Shown piece after piece: positions 1 to 5,324 of a stretch of DNA of 37,988 nucleotides. The number at the start of each line of letters is the position of its first letter. The first letter of the stretch is position 1. The position numbers and the translations under genes were made by a program. The notes beneath the pieces are model-generated. The model searched no databases. It was not told where the DNA came from and was given only the letters and a program-made list of their open reading frames with translations. Location of the stretch: the IMG/VR virus record IMGVR_UViG_3300031999_000093, positions 1 through 37,988 of that record, one strand, 5' to 3'. The stretch is from a virus.

Positions 1-724
1 TTTCCTCGGCGTCATGTTGCTCCATGATCGGGGCGGCATCGCGGTTTTCAATCACCACACCGCGCAGCCGTTCCGTGATTGCGAGCAGCTCGGCCGGGAA
101 GTGTGCCCAGTCATGCGCGGGCGTCGTCCCGCTCCTGCTCGAGTTCGCTCGAAATCCCGTTGCCGCACCACTCGCCGATGCGCTCCCGAAGCCCATGAAG
201 GAACGGACCACCGTGCGCCGTGCCTGCTCCAGCGGGTCCTCGGTGGGAAGGTAGGACAGTTTGAACTCCTCCCGCGCAAACGGAGTCAACTTCAACTTTT
301 CTATGAGAGCAGCTCCGTCATCGCGCACAACGCGGAACAGATTCACGATCTCACCGTCGAGATCGTTGTAGACTTCGGAATAGGTCCTCGGCTTCTGGAG
401 GAGCACTGAGCCAGCGCCGCCGAACGGCTCAACATAGGTTCGGTGCTTGGGAAAGTGCGAAATGATCCACGGGGCCAGCATCCACTTGCCGCCGTGATAG
501 CGCAGGATCGGCCGGCCCGGGCCGGGCTTCTTCGTGCCTATCACCTCGCGGCCCCCGTTCCGACCGAATCCCGGAACCTTTCCGTCATCTCGTCCCATGA
601 CAACATGGCCGTCGCGCACCGCATCAAGGAGGTCCTCCTGCGTCTGGAAGCGGTGAATGCAGTGGCCCTCGCTGCCGAAATCGATCATCAGAAGGTAGGG
701 GCCCGTGCCTGTGGGCGTGCTCAT
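1..724 (-). CDS. D12-class N6-adenine DNA methyltransferase, partial at left edge
   Basis: The minus strand is open from ATG at 724 to the window edge (241 codons, C-terminus missing). After about 75 residues comes the D12/Dam signature: YHGGKWMLAPWI (target and SAM entry region), then EPFGGAGSVLL, the FxGxG SAM-binding motif, then VYNDLDGEIVNLFRVVR. The catalytic DPPY motif would lie beyond the edge. A strong AGGAGG precedes the ATG, and the start overlaps the upstream stop by 4 bp. The family transfers methyl from SAM to adenine N6. In phages this usually protects DNA from restriction or regulates promoters. The N-terminal part carries a Gly/Arg/Pro-rich linker (GTKKPGPGRP) and is longer than in a minimal Dam enzyme, so it may be an extra domain. 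Family assignment is firm; the recognition site is unknown. Confidence 0.88.
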   Translation of the reverse strand, partial: MSTPTGTGPYLLMIDFGSEGHCIHRFQTQEDLLDAVRDGHVVMGRDDGKVPGFGRNGGREVIGTKKPGPGRPILRYHGGKWMLAPWIISHFPKHRTYVEPFGGAGSVLLQKPRTYSEVYNDLDGEIVNLFRVVRDDGAALIEKLKLTPFAREEFKLSYLPTEDPLEQARRTVVRSFMGFGSASASGAATGFRANSSRSGTTPAHDWAHFPAELLAITERLRGVVIENRDAAPIMEQHDAEE

Positions 725-942
725 GCGCTCCTCCTGTGACTGACCTCGCGCACGTGGTAGGTGTTCCGCGATCGCGCCTGCAGGACTGCAGCATACTGGC
801 GTGCGCGGCTGGCGTCCGACATGCGGGTGATGTAGAACTCCCGGCCGGCCGCGCTCATGATGATCTGGTAGATCCTGCCGATGCGCTCGGGCGAGAGCGG
901 GGTCTCATCCAGCGGACCGAACAGACCCAGCTGGGCGCTCAT
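721..942 (-). CDS. Small conserved-looking early phage protein, unknown function (73 aa)
   Basis: Starts MSAQLGLFGPLDETPL and has a helical middle (SPERIGRIYQIIMSAAG). Its ATGA junctions overlap the gene before it (939-942) and the methyltransferase after it (721-724), so it is translated as part of the minus-strand early operon. No domain is recognised. The LGLFGP start resembles small proteins found beside phage methyltransferases and replication genes, but that is only a resemblance. Reality is supported by the tight two-sided coupling and codon use; function is open. Confidence 0.7.
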   Translation of the reverse strand: MSAQLGLFGPLDETPLSPERIGRIYQIIMSAAGREFYITRMSDASRARQYAAVLQARSRNTYHVREVSHRRSA

Positions 943-1139
943 CGGGCAGCCTCGGCCGCAGCCCGCTCGCTCTGCTTGATGAGATAGGCCAGACGATCAC
1001 GGCGACGATCACCAGCGTTCAGGACATTCACCCGAATACCGTTGCCTACGTCGTAGTAACCCATGAACTCGGCCTTGAATCCGTAGCGCGCACAGGCCCT
1101 CACAAACTGCGCCTTCGTCAGATCACGGGGTGTGCTCAT
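939..1139 (-). CDS. Small early phage protein, unknown function (66 aa)
   Basis: MSTPRDLTKAQFVRACARYG, followed by a short beta-rich centre (FMGYYDVGNGIRVNVLNAG) and a basic tail (RRRDRLAYLIKQSERAAAEA). The centre looks like a small beta sheet displaying a loop, then a helix. It overlaps both neighbours by 4 bp (ATGA), so it belongs to the same leftward operon. Its first codons (MSTP) match those of the methyltransferase, and both are preceded by a near-identical GAGGAGCGC ribosome-binding stretch. That may mean an ancestral duplication of the initiation region. No function is assigned. Confidence 0.68.
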   Translation of the reverse strand: MSTPRDLTKAQFVRACARYGFKAEFMGYYDVGNGIRVNVLNAGDRRRDRLAYLIKQSERAAAEAAR

Positions 1140-1618
1140 GCGCTCCTCTCTTTCTGTTCGCGATGCGCTTTTATTGAGTTCTCAGATTTCGTGAGCCATT
1201 GGCAGTTCCCCGGCTCGTAGTTTCCGTCATTGTCAACGCGATCGATCGTCAGATTGTCAACGTAGCCGTGAGAAAGAGCCCAGAAGCGGAAGGCGGGGAA
1301 GTCATGGCGCCACTCAGGGCATACGCGAATTCCCCGCCCCCCATAACGGGGATAAGCAATATGCCGGGGGTCTTTGCAACGCTGTTGCATGGCGAGCCAG
1401 ATTCTGTATATGGGCGTCCGTGCAGTGCTTTCTCCGTGGGGCCTGTGCAGGCATCCACATGACTTTATTTTCCCCCTCACAAGGTAGCTGCCAGGAGCTG
1501 TTCTGATCGTTCCGCAGTCACAGCGGCATTCCCACATTGCCGCTTTCGCCATGTGAGAAAATCTGAGGATAATGAGTTTTCCAAATCTCTGACCGGGGAG
1601 CAGCTCTATCCTTGTCAT
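1136..1618 (-). CDS. HNH-type homing-endonuclease-like protein with N-terminal zinc ribbon (160 aa)
   Basis: Start taken at ATG 1618, which has GAGGAC upstream and overlaps the previous stop (ATGA); a longer reading to 1705 lies inside that gene. Residues about 5-55 form a zinc-ribbon-like segment: GQRFGKLIIL, then CRCDCG and SCGCLH. Residues about 62-150 carry the pattern PIYRIWLAMQQRC...YGGRGIRVCPEW...LTIDRVDNDGNYEPGNCQW. That pattern is typical of mobile phage HNH/AP2-like DNA-binding endonucleases, with DR.DNDG..P.NC as the likely active-site block. The GC is lower than in the virion genes. The gene sits between two small overlapping genes, as mobile nucleases often do. The exact Pfam subclass is uncertain. 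Confidence 0.68.
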   Translation of the reverse strand: MTRIELLPGQRFGKLIILRFSHMAKAAMWECRCDCGTIRTAPGSYLVRGKIKSCGCLHRPHGESTARTPIYRIWLAMQQRCKDPRHIAYPRYGGRGIRVCPEWRHDFPAFRFWALSHGYVDNLTIDRVDNDGNYEPGNCQWLTKSENSIKAHREQKERSA

Positions 1619-1806
1619 TCTGTCCTCGCTTGAGTCTTCTCTGCGATGAACTCCATGATCTGCTCGCGGCGGATGCGGATGACGCGCTCGCTGATCCTCA
1701 CGCACCCGATGCGGCCGGCACGGATGAGGTCATAAAGCGTGCGCTCGGCTATGCCCATGAAGGCCGCCGCCTGCGCGACGGTGCTGAACTGCGATAGGTC
1801 AGCCAT
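1615..1806 (-). CDS. Excisionase-family helix-turn-helix protein (63 aa)
   Basis: Full-length small winged-HTH protein: FSTVAQAAAFMGIAERTLYD, then LIRAGRIGCVRISERVIRIR. This is the typical MerR-like excisionase-type fold (helix, turn, recognition helix, then a short wing with the RIS/VIRI strands). Such proteins act as recombination directionality factors or small transcription regulators. An integrase gene 2 kb away on the other strand makes excisionase a reasonable role, but regulation of early or late promoters is equally possible. It overlaps the preceding gene by 8 bp and the endonuclease by 4 bp. Family confident; role inferred. Confidence 0.75.
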   Translation of the reverse strand: MADLSQFSTVAQAAAFMGIAERTLYDLIRAGRIGCVRISERVIRIRREQIMEFIAEKTQARTE

Positions 1807-2026
1807 GGCGGCTCTTTCGCCCGGCCTCGATGTCGGCTTGATCCTGTTCGTGAACTACAAGCCCTCTGTGCACGAGGTGAATTACCGTGTTCGGAAAGGA
1901 TCTGGAGTAATCCTTGGATAGTGATTCCAGACGTTCGCGCAGAGCTCGGGGCCATTGAATGGGTTGCCGCTTCCAGCGGACGCAAAAATCGATCTTGCGA
2001 TTGATAATCTGGCCGGCCATGTTCAT
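1799..2026 (-). CDS. Small RHH-like DNA-binding protein, putative (75 aa)
   Basis: The chosen ATG at 2026 overlaps the previous stop (ATGA); a second ATG at 2020 has better spacing to AAGGGGG and may be the real start (73 aa). A strand-like stretch (INRKIDFCVRW) is followed by WPRALRERLESLSKDYSRSF and NTVIHLVHRGLVV. The order of strand, basic helix, turn, then a helix with a hydrophobic V.HLV..GL face resembles ribbon-helix-helix repressors. The C-terminal region (HEQDQADIEAGRK) is charged. The gene is AT-richer than the structural genes. The RHH call comes from pattern only. Confidence 0.5.
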   Translation of the reverse strand: MNMAGQIINRKIDFCVRWKRQPIQWPRALRERLESLSKDYSRSFPNTVIHLVHRGLVVHEQDQADIEAGRKSRHG

Positions 2027-2277
2027 GCCCCCTTCTGGGTTGTTTTTCGAGGAAAGCGGATGACCTTGCAAATGGTGGGAGAATGCGCAGGGCCTCTTTC
2101 TGCTATTGCGAGGCGGATTCCCTTGTTGATGAGGACAATGATGTAGGATTGAAAATCCATGTCGCGCTCATCTCCGGTCTTCCAGGGCTGAGTAATCTTC
2201 TTTCTCAGGTCGCCGGTAATGTGAATCGTGATGGTTTCGGATTTCCTGATCCCGTTGGCATTCCTGGGCTTGCCCAT
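2023..2277 (-). CDS. Small RHH-like DNA-binding protein, putative (84 aa)
   Basis: MGKPRNANGIRKSETITIHI gives a basic arm followed by a short strand (ETITIHITGDLRKKI). The helix pair that follows ends in DFQSYIIVLINKGIRLAIAE, a typical RHH second helix with glycine near its end. The basic C-terminal tail (KVIRFPRKTTQKG) could add DNA contacts. It starts 2 bp after the neighbouring stop and ends in an ATGA overlap. Together with its two neighbours it makes three consecutive leftward RHH-like genes. Function is inferred only from fold pattern and operon. Confidence 0.55.
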   Translation of the reverse strand: MGKPRNANGIRKSETITIHITGDLRKKITQPWKTGDERDMDFQSYIIVLINKGIRLAIAERGPAHSPTICKVIRFPRKTTQKGA

Positions 2278-2279
2278 GC

Positions 2280-2435
2280 TCAGCCTGCCTTTTTTGCATG
2301 CCCGTCAACGCGGCTTAGATGTTCGATGAATATTTCGTTTAGGAATGCATTCATGGAAAGGTGTGGCCGCTTCTTCGCTTCCCGTTCCAATTGCTTTTTT
2401 AGGCGCGGATCACACCGGACTTTCAATTCCGCCAT
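2280..2435 (-). CDS. Arc/CopG-like ribbon-helix-helix protein (51 aa), first gene of the leftward operon
   Basis: Begins MAELKVRCDPRLKKQLEREA and ends ...HLSMNAFLNEIFIEHLSRVD plus a short basic tail. This is a near-textbook RHH: strand ELKVRC, helix A PRLKKQLEREAKK, a short turn, then helix B SMNAFLNEIFIEHL, at minimal Arc length (53 aa in P22 Arc). It works as a dimer whose two strands enter the DNA major groove. A purine-rich G8 run upstream (GGGGGGGGAA) supplies the ribosome-binding site. It is the first gene after the leftward promoter at 2472-2500, so it probably binds the phased boxes there or in the divergent promoter. Confidence 0.78.
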   Translation of the reverse strand: MAELKVRCDPRLKKQLEREAKKRPHLSMNAFLNEIFIEHLSRVDGHAKKAG

Positions 2436-2471
2436 GACGTTCCCCCCCCTGCCGTTCATATGTCGATACCC

Positions 2472-2500
2472 ATAATAGACCCATTATAGACCCTTGTCAA
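2472..2500 (-). promoter_or_regulatory. Leftward early promoter (near-consensus sigma70)
   Basis: Read on the minus strand, TTGACA (2500-2495) and TATTAT (2477-2472) are separated by exactly 17 bp. The predicted start, near 2465, leaves a 30-nt leader before the ATG at 2435. GGG(T) boxes occupy the spacer and the base just after the -10. This should drive the operon from the 51-aa RHH gene through the methyltransferase. Confidence 0.8.
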
Positions 2501-2547
2501 GTCTTTTTTGGTAAGAATCTAATGGCTTTCCCAATAGCAAATTATGT

Positions 2548-2576
2548 TTGACAAGGGCCCGAATTGGGTATAAAAT
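2548..2576 (+). promoter_or_regulatory. Rightward early promoter giving a probable leaderless message
   Basis: TTGACA at 2548-2553 and TAAAAT at 2571-2576 are spaced by 17 bp. The usual start, 7 bp after the -10, is 2583, which is exactly the G of the GTG start codon. No ribosome-binding site is present. The -35 and its downstream bases (TTGACAAGGG) are identical to those of the leftward promoter, so the two promoters are probably co-regulated. Leaderless translation is an inference from position. Confidence 0.8.
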
Positions 2577-2582
2577 GGGTAT

Positions 2583-2789
2583 GTGGATAAAAAGAAAAAA
2601 GCACTGGGGGAAGAAGTCGTTACGTTGAAGATTTTTATTTCCCGCCAGATCGCAGATAGGATCGAAGCCTATGCTAGGGGAATCAGCGGTGGCAAAAGGC
2701 CGAATGTGACGGCGGTTGTAAGGGGTTGGATTATGGAAAAACTACCAGAAGCAGAGGCAAATCTGGGAAGTGGGGAAAAAGAAGCATAG
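2583..2789 (+). CDS. RHH-like transcriptional regulator, leaderless GTG start (68 aa)
   Basis: The lysine-rich arm MDKKKKALGEEV is followed by a strand (VTLKIFISRQ), a helix (IADRIEAYARG), a turn (ISGGKRPN), and a second helix VTAVVRGWIMEKLPEAE. This is the RHH order with an N-terminal basic arm like those that contact DNA in Arc and CopG. GTG 2583 is chosen because it is exactly at the predicted transcription start; an ATG at 2581 is in another frame. The gene is AT-rich. As the first gene of the rightward early unit it is a candidate lysogeny regulator opposed to the leftward 51-aa RHH protein. Confidence 0.65.
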   Translation: MDKKKKALGEEVVTLKIFISRQIADRIEAYARGISGGKRPNVTAVVRGWIMEKLPEAEANLGSGEKEA

Positions 2790-2826
2790 GATGTAAAATC
2801 ATCCCCTTTCCGATTGGAGGTAGAGC

Positions 2827-3252
2827 ATGAAAAAGCCCCTCTTGTGGTTGTCTATTGCTATTGCCGCTCTTGGGGCGTTCGGCTGTATGCCAAAATCCGC
2901 GCCCAGCACAGTACCCCTAATCCAGCAACTTACTACCCTTCCGGCTGTTTCAGTAACGCCGGTGCCGGCTCAGTGGAAGATGGTCCAAACCTTTGAAGGT
3001 GAATCGTATAAAAACACACCCAATTTCGATCTTTCCTCAAACGAATGGCGTATCTCCTGGCAAGCAACGCCGGGGAAGATGGGCGAGGGATTGTTCTCCT
3101 TTGAAGTTTTTCGGGCAGACGGCAGTATGTTGGACCTCGTCGCTAACATTGTTGGCAGTGGCGAAGACGTAAGCTACATGAAAGAAGCTGGTTCATTCTA
3201 TCTAAAAATCATGGCCAGCGAAAAGTACAAGATCACAATAGAGAGCCAGTAG
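2827..3252 (+). CDS. Predicted lipoprotein, unknown function (141 aa)
   Basis: TTGGAGG lies 8 bp before the ATG. The signal sequence is KKPLLWLSIAIAALGAFGC, with Cys at residue 20; AFG-C is a slightly atypical lipobox. The mature part starts with a Pro/Thr/Ser spacer (PKSAPSTVPLI), then a beta-rich domain (EWRISWQATPG, FSFEVFRADGSML, YKITIESQ) resembling small periplasmic beta-sandwiches. The base composition is AT-rich. It ends directly at the next start (TAG-ATG). A lipoprotein expressed next to regulators in the early region may be a lysogenic conversion or superinfection-exclusion factor, but no direct evidence shows this. Confidence 0.7.
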   Translation: MKKPLLWLSIAIAALGAFGCMPKSAPSTVPLIQQLTTLPAVSVTPVPAQWKMVQTFEGESYKNTPNFDLSSNEWRISWQATPGKMGEGLFSFEVFRADGSMLDLVANIVGSGEDVSYMKEAGSFYLKIMASEKYKITIESQ

Positions 3253-3492
3253 ATGCCATACCGCCCCATTCCCCCCAAGCCCCGCAAAGGAAAACCACGC
3301 GGCATCAACTTTGATCCGAAGATCTATCAGCGGCTTCTCAATCTCGTGGCCAGCGAGCATCGCAATCTCAGCGATACCGTCAACCACTTCCTGGCGCTCG
3401 GGTTCGATGCCCACGATAAGGCAGAGCGGGATCGCATCGAGGGCGAGAGCATCAGACGCGCTCGGGAACGCAAGGCCCGGGAACGCCGATAA
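3253..3492 (+). CDS. RHH-like DNA-binding protein, putative (79 aa)
   Basis: Begins at the base after the lipoprotein stop. A basic Pro-rich arm (YRPIPPKPRKGKPRG) leads to a strand (INFDPK), helix A (IYQRLLNLVASEHRN), then helix B LSDTVNHFLALGFDAHD. The last segment is the RHH second helix with its usual S/T-x-x-V and G. The C-terminus is very basic (RRARERKARERR). It is the fifth RHH-like protein in 1.7 kb. It lies just upstream of the integrase control region and may bind its repeats. Fold assignment is by pattern. Confidence 0.6.
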   Translation: MPYRPIPPKPRKGKPRGINFDPKIYQRLLNLVASEHRNLSDTVNHFLALGFDAHDKAERDRIEGESIRRARERKARERR

Positions 3493-3707
3493 GGGTGTCA
3501 CCAAAAGTGTACCCAATCTCAGTACGGGCATCGCGGACATCGCGCCGTATGCGTGTTCCATCGCGGTTTTCCGCTCGTATCGTACCCTTTGCGCCTATCG
3601 CGGGCACACCCATTGCCCTGGAAGGAATAGTCCCCTCGCTATTTCCCCGTGAAAATGACATTATCTTTGGAATGTGTTCTCAAAGTGTACCCACACGGAG
3701 GTGATTG
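3493..3707. other. Intergenic region before int with direct repeats (possible att arm or regulatory sites)
   Basis: I see no convincing gene in these 215 bp. AAAGTGTACCCA occurs at 3504-3515 and 3682-3693, at the two ends of the gap. Between them, ATCGCG recurs near 3530, 3539, 3560 and 3597. The final copy of the 12-bp repeat is 4 bp before the integrase ribosome-binding site (GGAGGTGA). These repeats could be integrase or excisionase arm sites or an operator for int. No att core can be named without a host sequence. Confidence 0.45.
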
Positions 3708-4904
3708 GTGAAACACCCCACTGCGTTCAAGCCAGCCGGGCGATCCTGCTACTACTTCAACTACACCGACCGCGATAGACAGCGCCGGCGCAGGTCCACG
3801 GGATGCAACACGCGCGACGCTGCCGATGATGAGATCAGGCGATTCATGACTAGCTTGGCTGGCCCTGGCCGATCTAGCGCCACCTTCGCCCAGTACAGCG
3901 CGCCCTTCTTCATCTGGGATCGGTGTCCTCACGTCGCCCGCCTTCTCGATTCCGGCCGATCAATCGGTCTCCAACACGTCGAGACTTGCCGTAGATGGCT
4001 AGATAACTGGGTGCTGACTGATATCGCTTTTGCTCAGCAGCCGATGCGCGAGATCACGCGGGGGGACCTCCTGGATCTGCGCAAGCGCCTACGTGCCCGC
4101 GTGCTCTGCGAATCCACGCGCCGCAAGGGCGACGGCCTGCCCACGGTGAACAAGGTGATGGCGGCAGTGAAGACGATTTTCCGCGAGGCCTATTTCAGGG
4201 AGGATCTGCCGGCCAACCCCGCGGATGGCGTGGGCGACATCAGCTACGAGGAAGGCGGGCCCGACATCTTCACCTTGGGGGAGCTGCGGGGCATGTTCGG
4301 CGGGCCGGATCCCGGCACCCTCGCCTATCGCGTGTTCAAGACCGCGGCGTGGACGGGGATGCGCTGCGGTGAGATCCTGGGCGGCGGGGTTGGGCAGCTC
4401 TCGGATGGCATCTTCAGCGTCGACCATGCGTGGAAACATCACAAAGCCGAGGAGACGGGAGATCCCAAGTGGGGGAAAAAGCGTCTGATCGCCCTCGCCC
4501 CCACCATTCGCACAGATCTGGAAAGGTGGATCGGAGAGCGTTCGAGCGGCCTGATCTTTGCCTACGAGGATGGGCGCCGTCTGCACGCGGGGTGGTGGCG
4601 AGAGAGCTTCAAGGCGCTTCTGAAGAGCTCACAGATCGCGATCGGCGCCCGGCACCTCACCCCTCATTCTCTGCGCCACTCGCTCAATACGCACCTTCTC
4701 GAGGCGGGCGTGGATCCGCTTCGCGTTCAAGTCTACCTCTGGGGCACGAAAGTCGAGGCTGGGCACGCGGGGATCCAGCGCCAGGGGATCACGAAAACTC
4801 AAAGCCTCTACACGCACTTCCAGGCAGCCATGACCGAGCCCGTGGCCAAGGCGATCGAGGGGCTGTTGGGGGCCCAGACGGCCGAGCGCGTCTCGGCGAT
4901 GTAA
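3708..4904 (+). CDS. int: Tyrosine-family site-specific integrase (398 aa)
   Basis: GTG 3708 is chosen because GGAGGTGA ends 3 bp before it; a TTG at 3705 is also possible. Residues 1-60 form a DNA-binding arm domain (GRSCYYFNYTDRDRQ). Residues about 60-165 are the SAM-like core-binding domain. Residues about 180-398 are catalytic. Catalytic residues seen are Arg219 in TGMRCGEIL, His320 and Arg323 in HSLRHSLNT, and the nucleophile Tyr368 in QSLYTHF. The usual LGH box is stretched (WGTKVEAGHAGIQRQGITK), placing its GH about 16 residues before the Tyr, which is longer than typical. It performs phage integration and, with a directionality factor, excision. A small HTH candidate factor is encoded at 1615-1806. 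Confidence 0.93.
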   Translation: MKHPTAFKPAGRSCYYFNYTDRDRQRRRRSTGCNTRDAADDEIRRFMTSLAGPGRSSATFAQYSAPFFIWDRCPHVARLLDSGRSIGLQHVETCRRWLDNWVLTDIAFAQQPMREITRGDLLDLRKRLRARVLCESTRRKGDGLPTVNKVMAAVKTIFREAYFREDLPANPADGVGDISYEEGGPDIFTLGELRGMFGGPDPGTLAYRVFKTAAWTGMRCGEILGGGVGQLSDGIFSVDHAWKHHKAEETGDPKWGKKRLIALAPTIRTDLERWIGERSSGLIFAYEDGRRLHAGWWRESFKALLKSSQIAIGARHLTPHSLRHSLNTHLLEAGVDPLRVQVYLWGTKVEAGHAGIQRQGITKTQSLYTHFQAAMTEPVAKAIEGLLGAQTAERVSAM

Positions 4905-5239
4905 GATTCGGGAAAATGTAAGCGATATGTAAGCGAAAAAGTAAGTAGTCATTTCCTTTCCCCGCAAGCAATTGGCGAGCGATCTTACATTCTTACAAAT
5001 CTTACACCCCGGGAGACACAGTTTCCCAGGATCATTTATGATCATATTCACGTACTGCATTCAGCCAGCCCGGTGTTTCTGGTATATAGTAAGTAAGTAA
5101 GTAAGTAAGTAAGATATCTAATATCTCTATCTCTCTCTATCTCTTTCTTCCTATATGATCTTTTCGCTGGATTATTTGGAGGTTATTGATAATTACACAA
5201 CCTTACACGTATTTACGGCGAAACGTACCACTTACCGGC
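4905..5239. other. Non-coding GTAAG/CTTAC array, candidate attP or protein-binding region
   Basis: GTAAG occurs at 4901, 4918, 4929 and 4941. The complement CTTAC occurs at 4984, 4992, 5001, 5202 and 5231. Between these lies a (GTAA)6 run. The forward and reverse clusters could form a long hairpin or bind a dimeric or oligomeric protein. A palindrome GATCAT-TT-ATGATC lies at 5030-5043, and GGGA...TCCC flanks 5011-5027. The region is AT-rich and no good gene is seen. Its place just after int suggests an attachment or integrase-binding region, though an iteron-type site cannot be excluded. Confidence 0.5.
5089..5113 (+). repeat. (GTAA)6 tetranucleotide microsatellite with following TCTA/TCTC tract
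   Basis: Six perfect GTAA units plus a G, followed at 5117-5150 by a pyrimidine-rich tract made of ATCT/CTCT steps. Such runs change length by slippage. It lies inside the GTAAG/CTTAC array, so expansion would add or remove one of that motif. No reading frame spans it. Confidence 0.85.
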
Positions 5240-5262
5240 GGGCCCCAAGAGGCCTTTTTTTT
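5240..5262 (+). terminator. Possible intrinsic terminator before the packaging genes
   Basis: GGGCC (5240-5244) pairs with GGCCT (5251-5255), followed by a T run to 5262. An overlapping, longer inverted repeat (5245-5254 with 5264-5272) puts the T run in its loop. Either could stop transcription coming from int before the promoter at 5290. The stem is short, so confidence is modest. Confidence 0.45.
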
Positions 5263-5289
5263 CGGCCTTTGGGCTCAACACACCGACGC

Positions 5290-5318
5290 TTGCAAATACC
5301 CCGTGCACGCTGTATCCT
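5290..5318 (+). promoter_or_regulatory. Promoter with palindrome copy 1 (ATAC-N3-GTGCAC-N3-GTAT at 5296-5315)
   Basis: TTGCAA (5290-5295), a 17-bp spacer and TATCCT (5313-5318) form a sigma70-like promoter. A 20-bp palindrome fills the spacer and its right end gives the TAT of the -10. The predicted start, 7 bp after the -10, is 5325, the A of the ATG of the next gene. This suggests a leaderless message, although CCTCC in the gap is not a usable Shine-Dalgarno. A factor binding the palindrome would cover or remodel the promoter. Confidence 0.65.
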
Positions 5319-5324
5319 CCTCCC

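Larger units (their letters stand above)
2468..2580. promoter_or_regulatory. Phased GGG(T) operator boxes in divergent promoter pair
   Basis: On the plus strand, ACCCATAATAG (2468-2478), ACCCATTATAG (2479-2489) and ACCC (2490-2493) are head-to-tail 11-bp units over the leftward promoter. In the rightward promoter GGG triplets begin at 2555, 2566 and 2577, again 11 bp apart. In both promoters the triplet nearest the start lies just after the -10. Eleven bp is about one helical turn, so a regulator would bind cooperatively along one face, as RHH dimers do. The five RHH-like proteins encoded nearby are the candidate ligands. Confidence 0.6.

Noticed and set aside
1867-1876. Further GTGCAC sites as extra palindrome copies (1867, 6811, 10025, 31661)
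   Set aside because: They lack the ATAC and GTAT arms at the right spacing and are inside genes.
3452-3704. Two 69-aa frames, one per strand, in the gap before int
   Set aside because: They overlap each other and the direct repeats; no ribosome site or familiar fold. Treated as non-coding control DNA.
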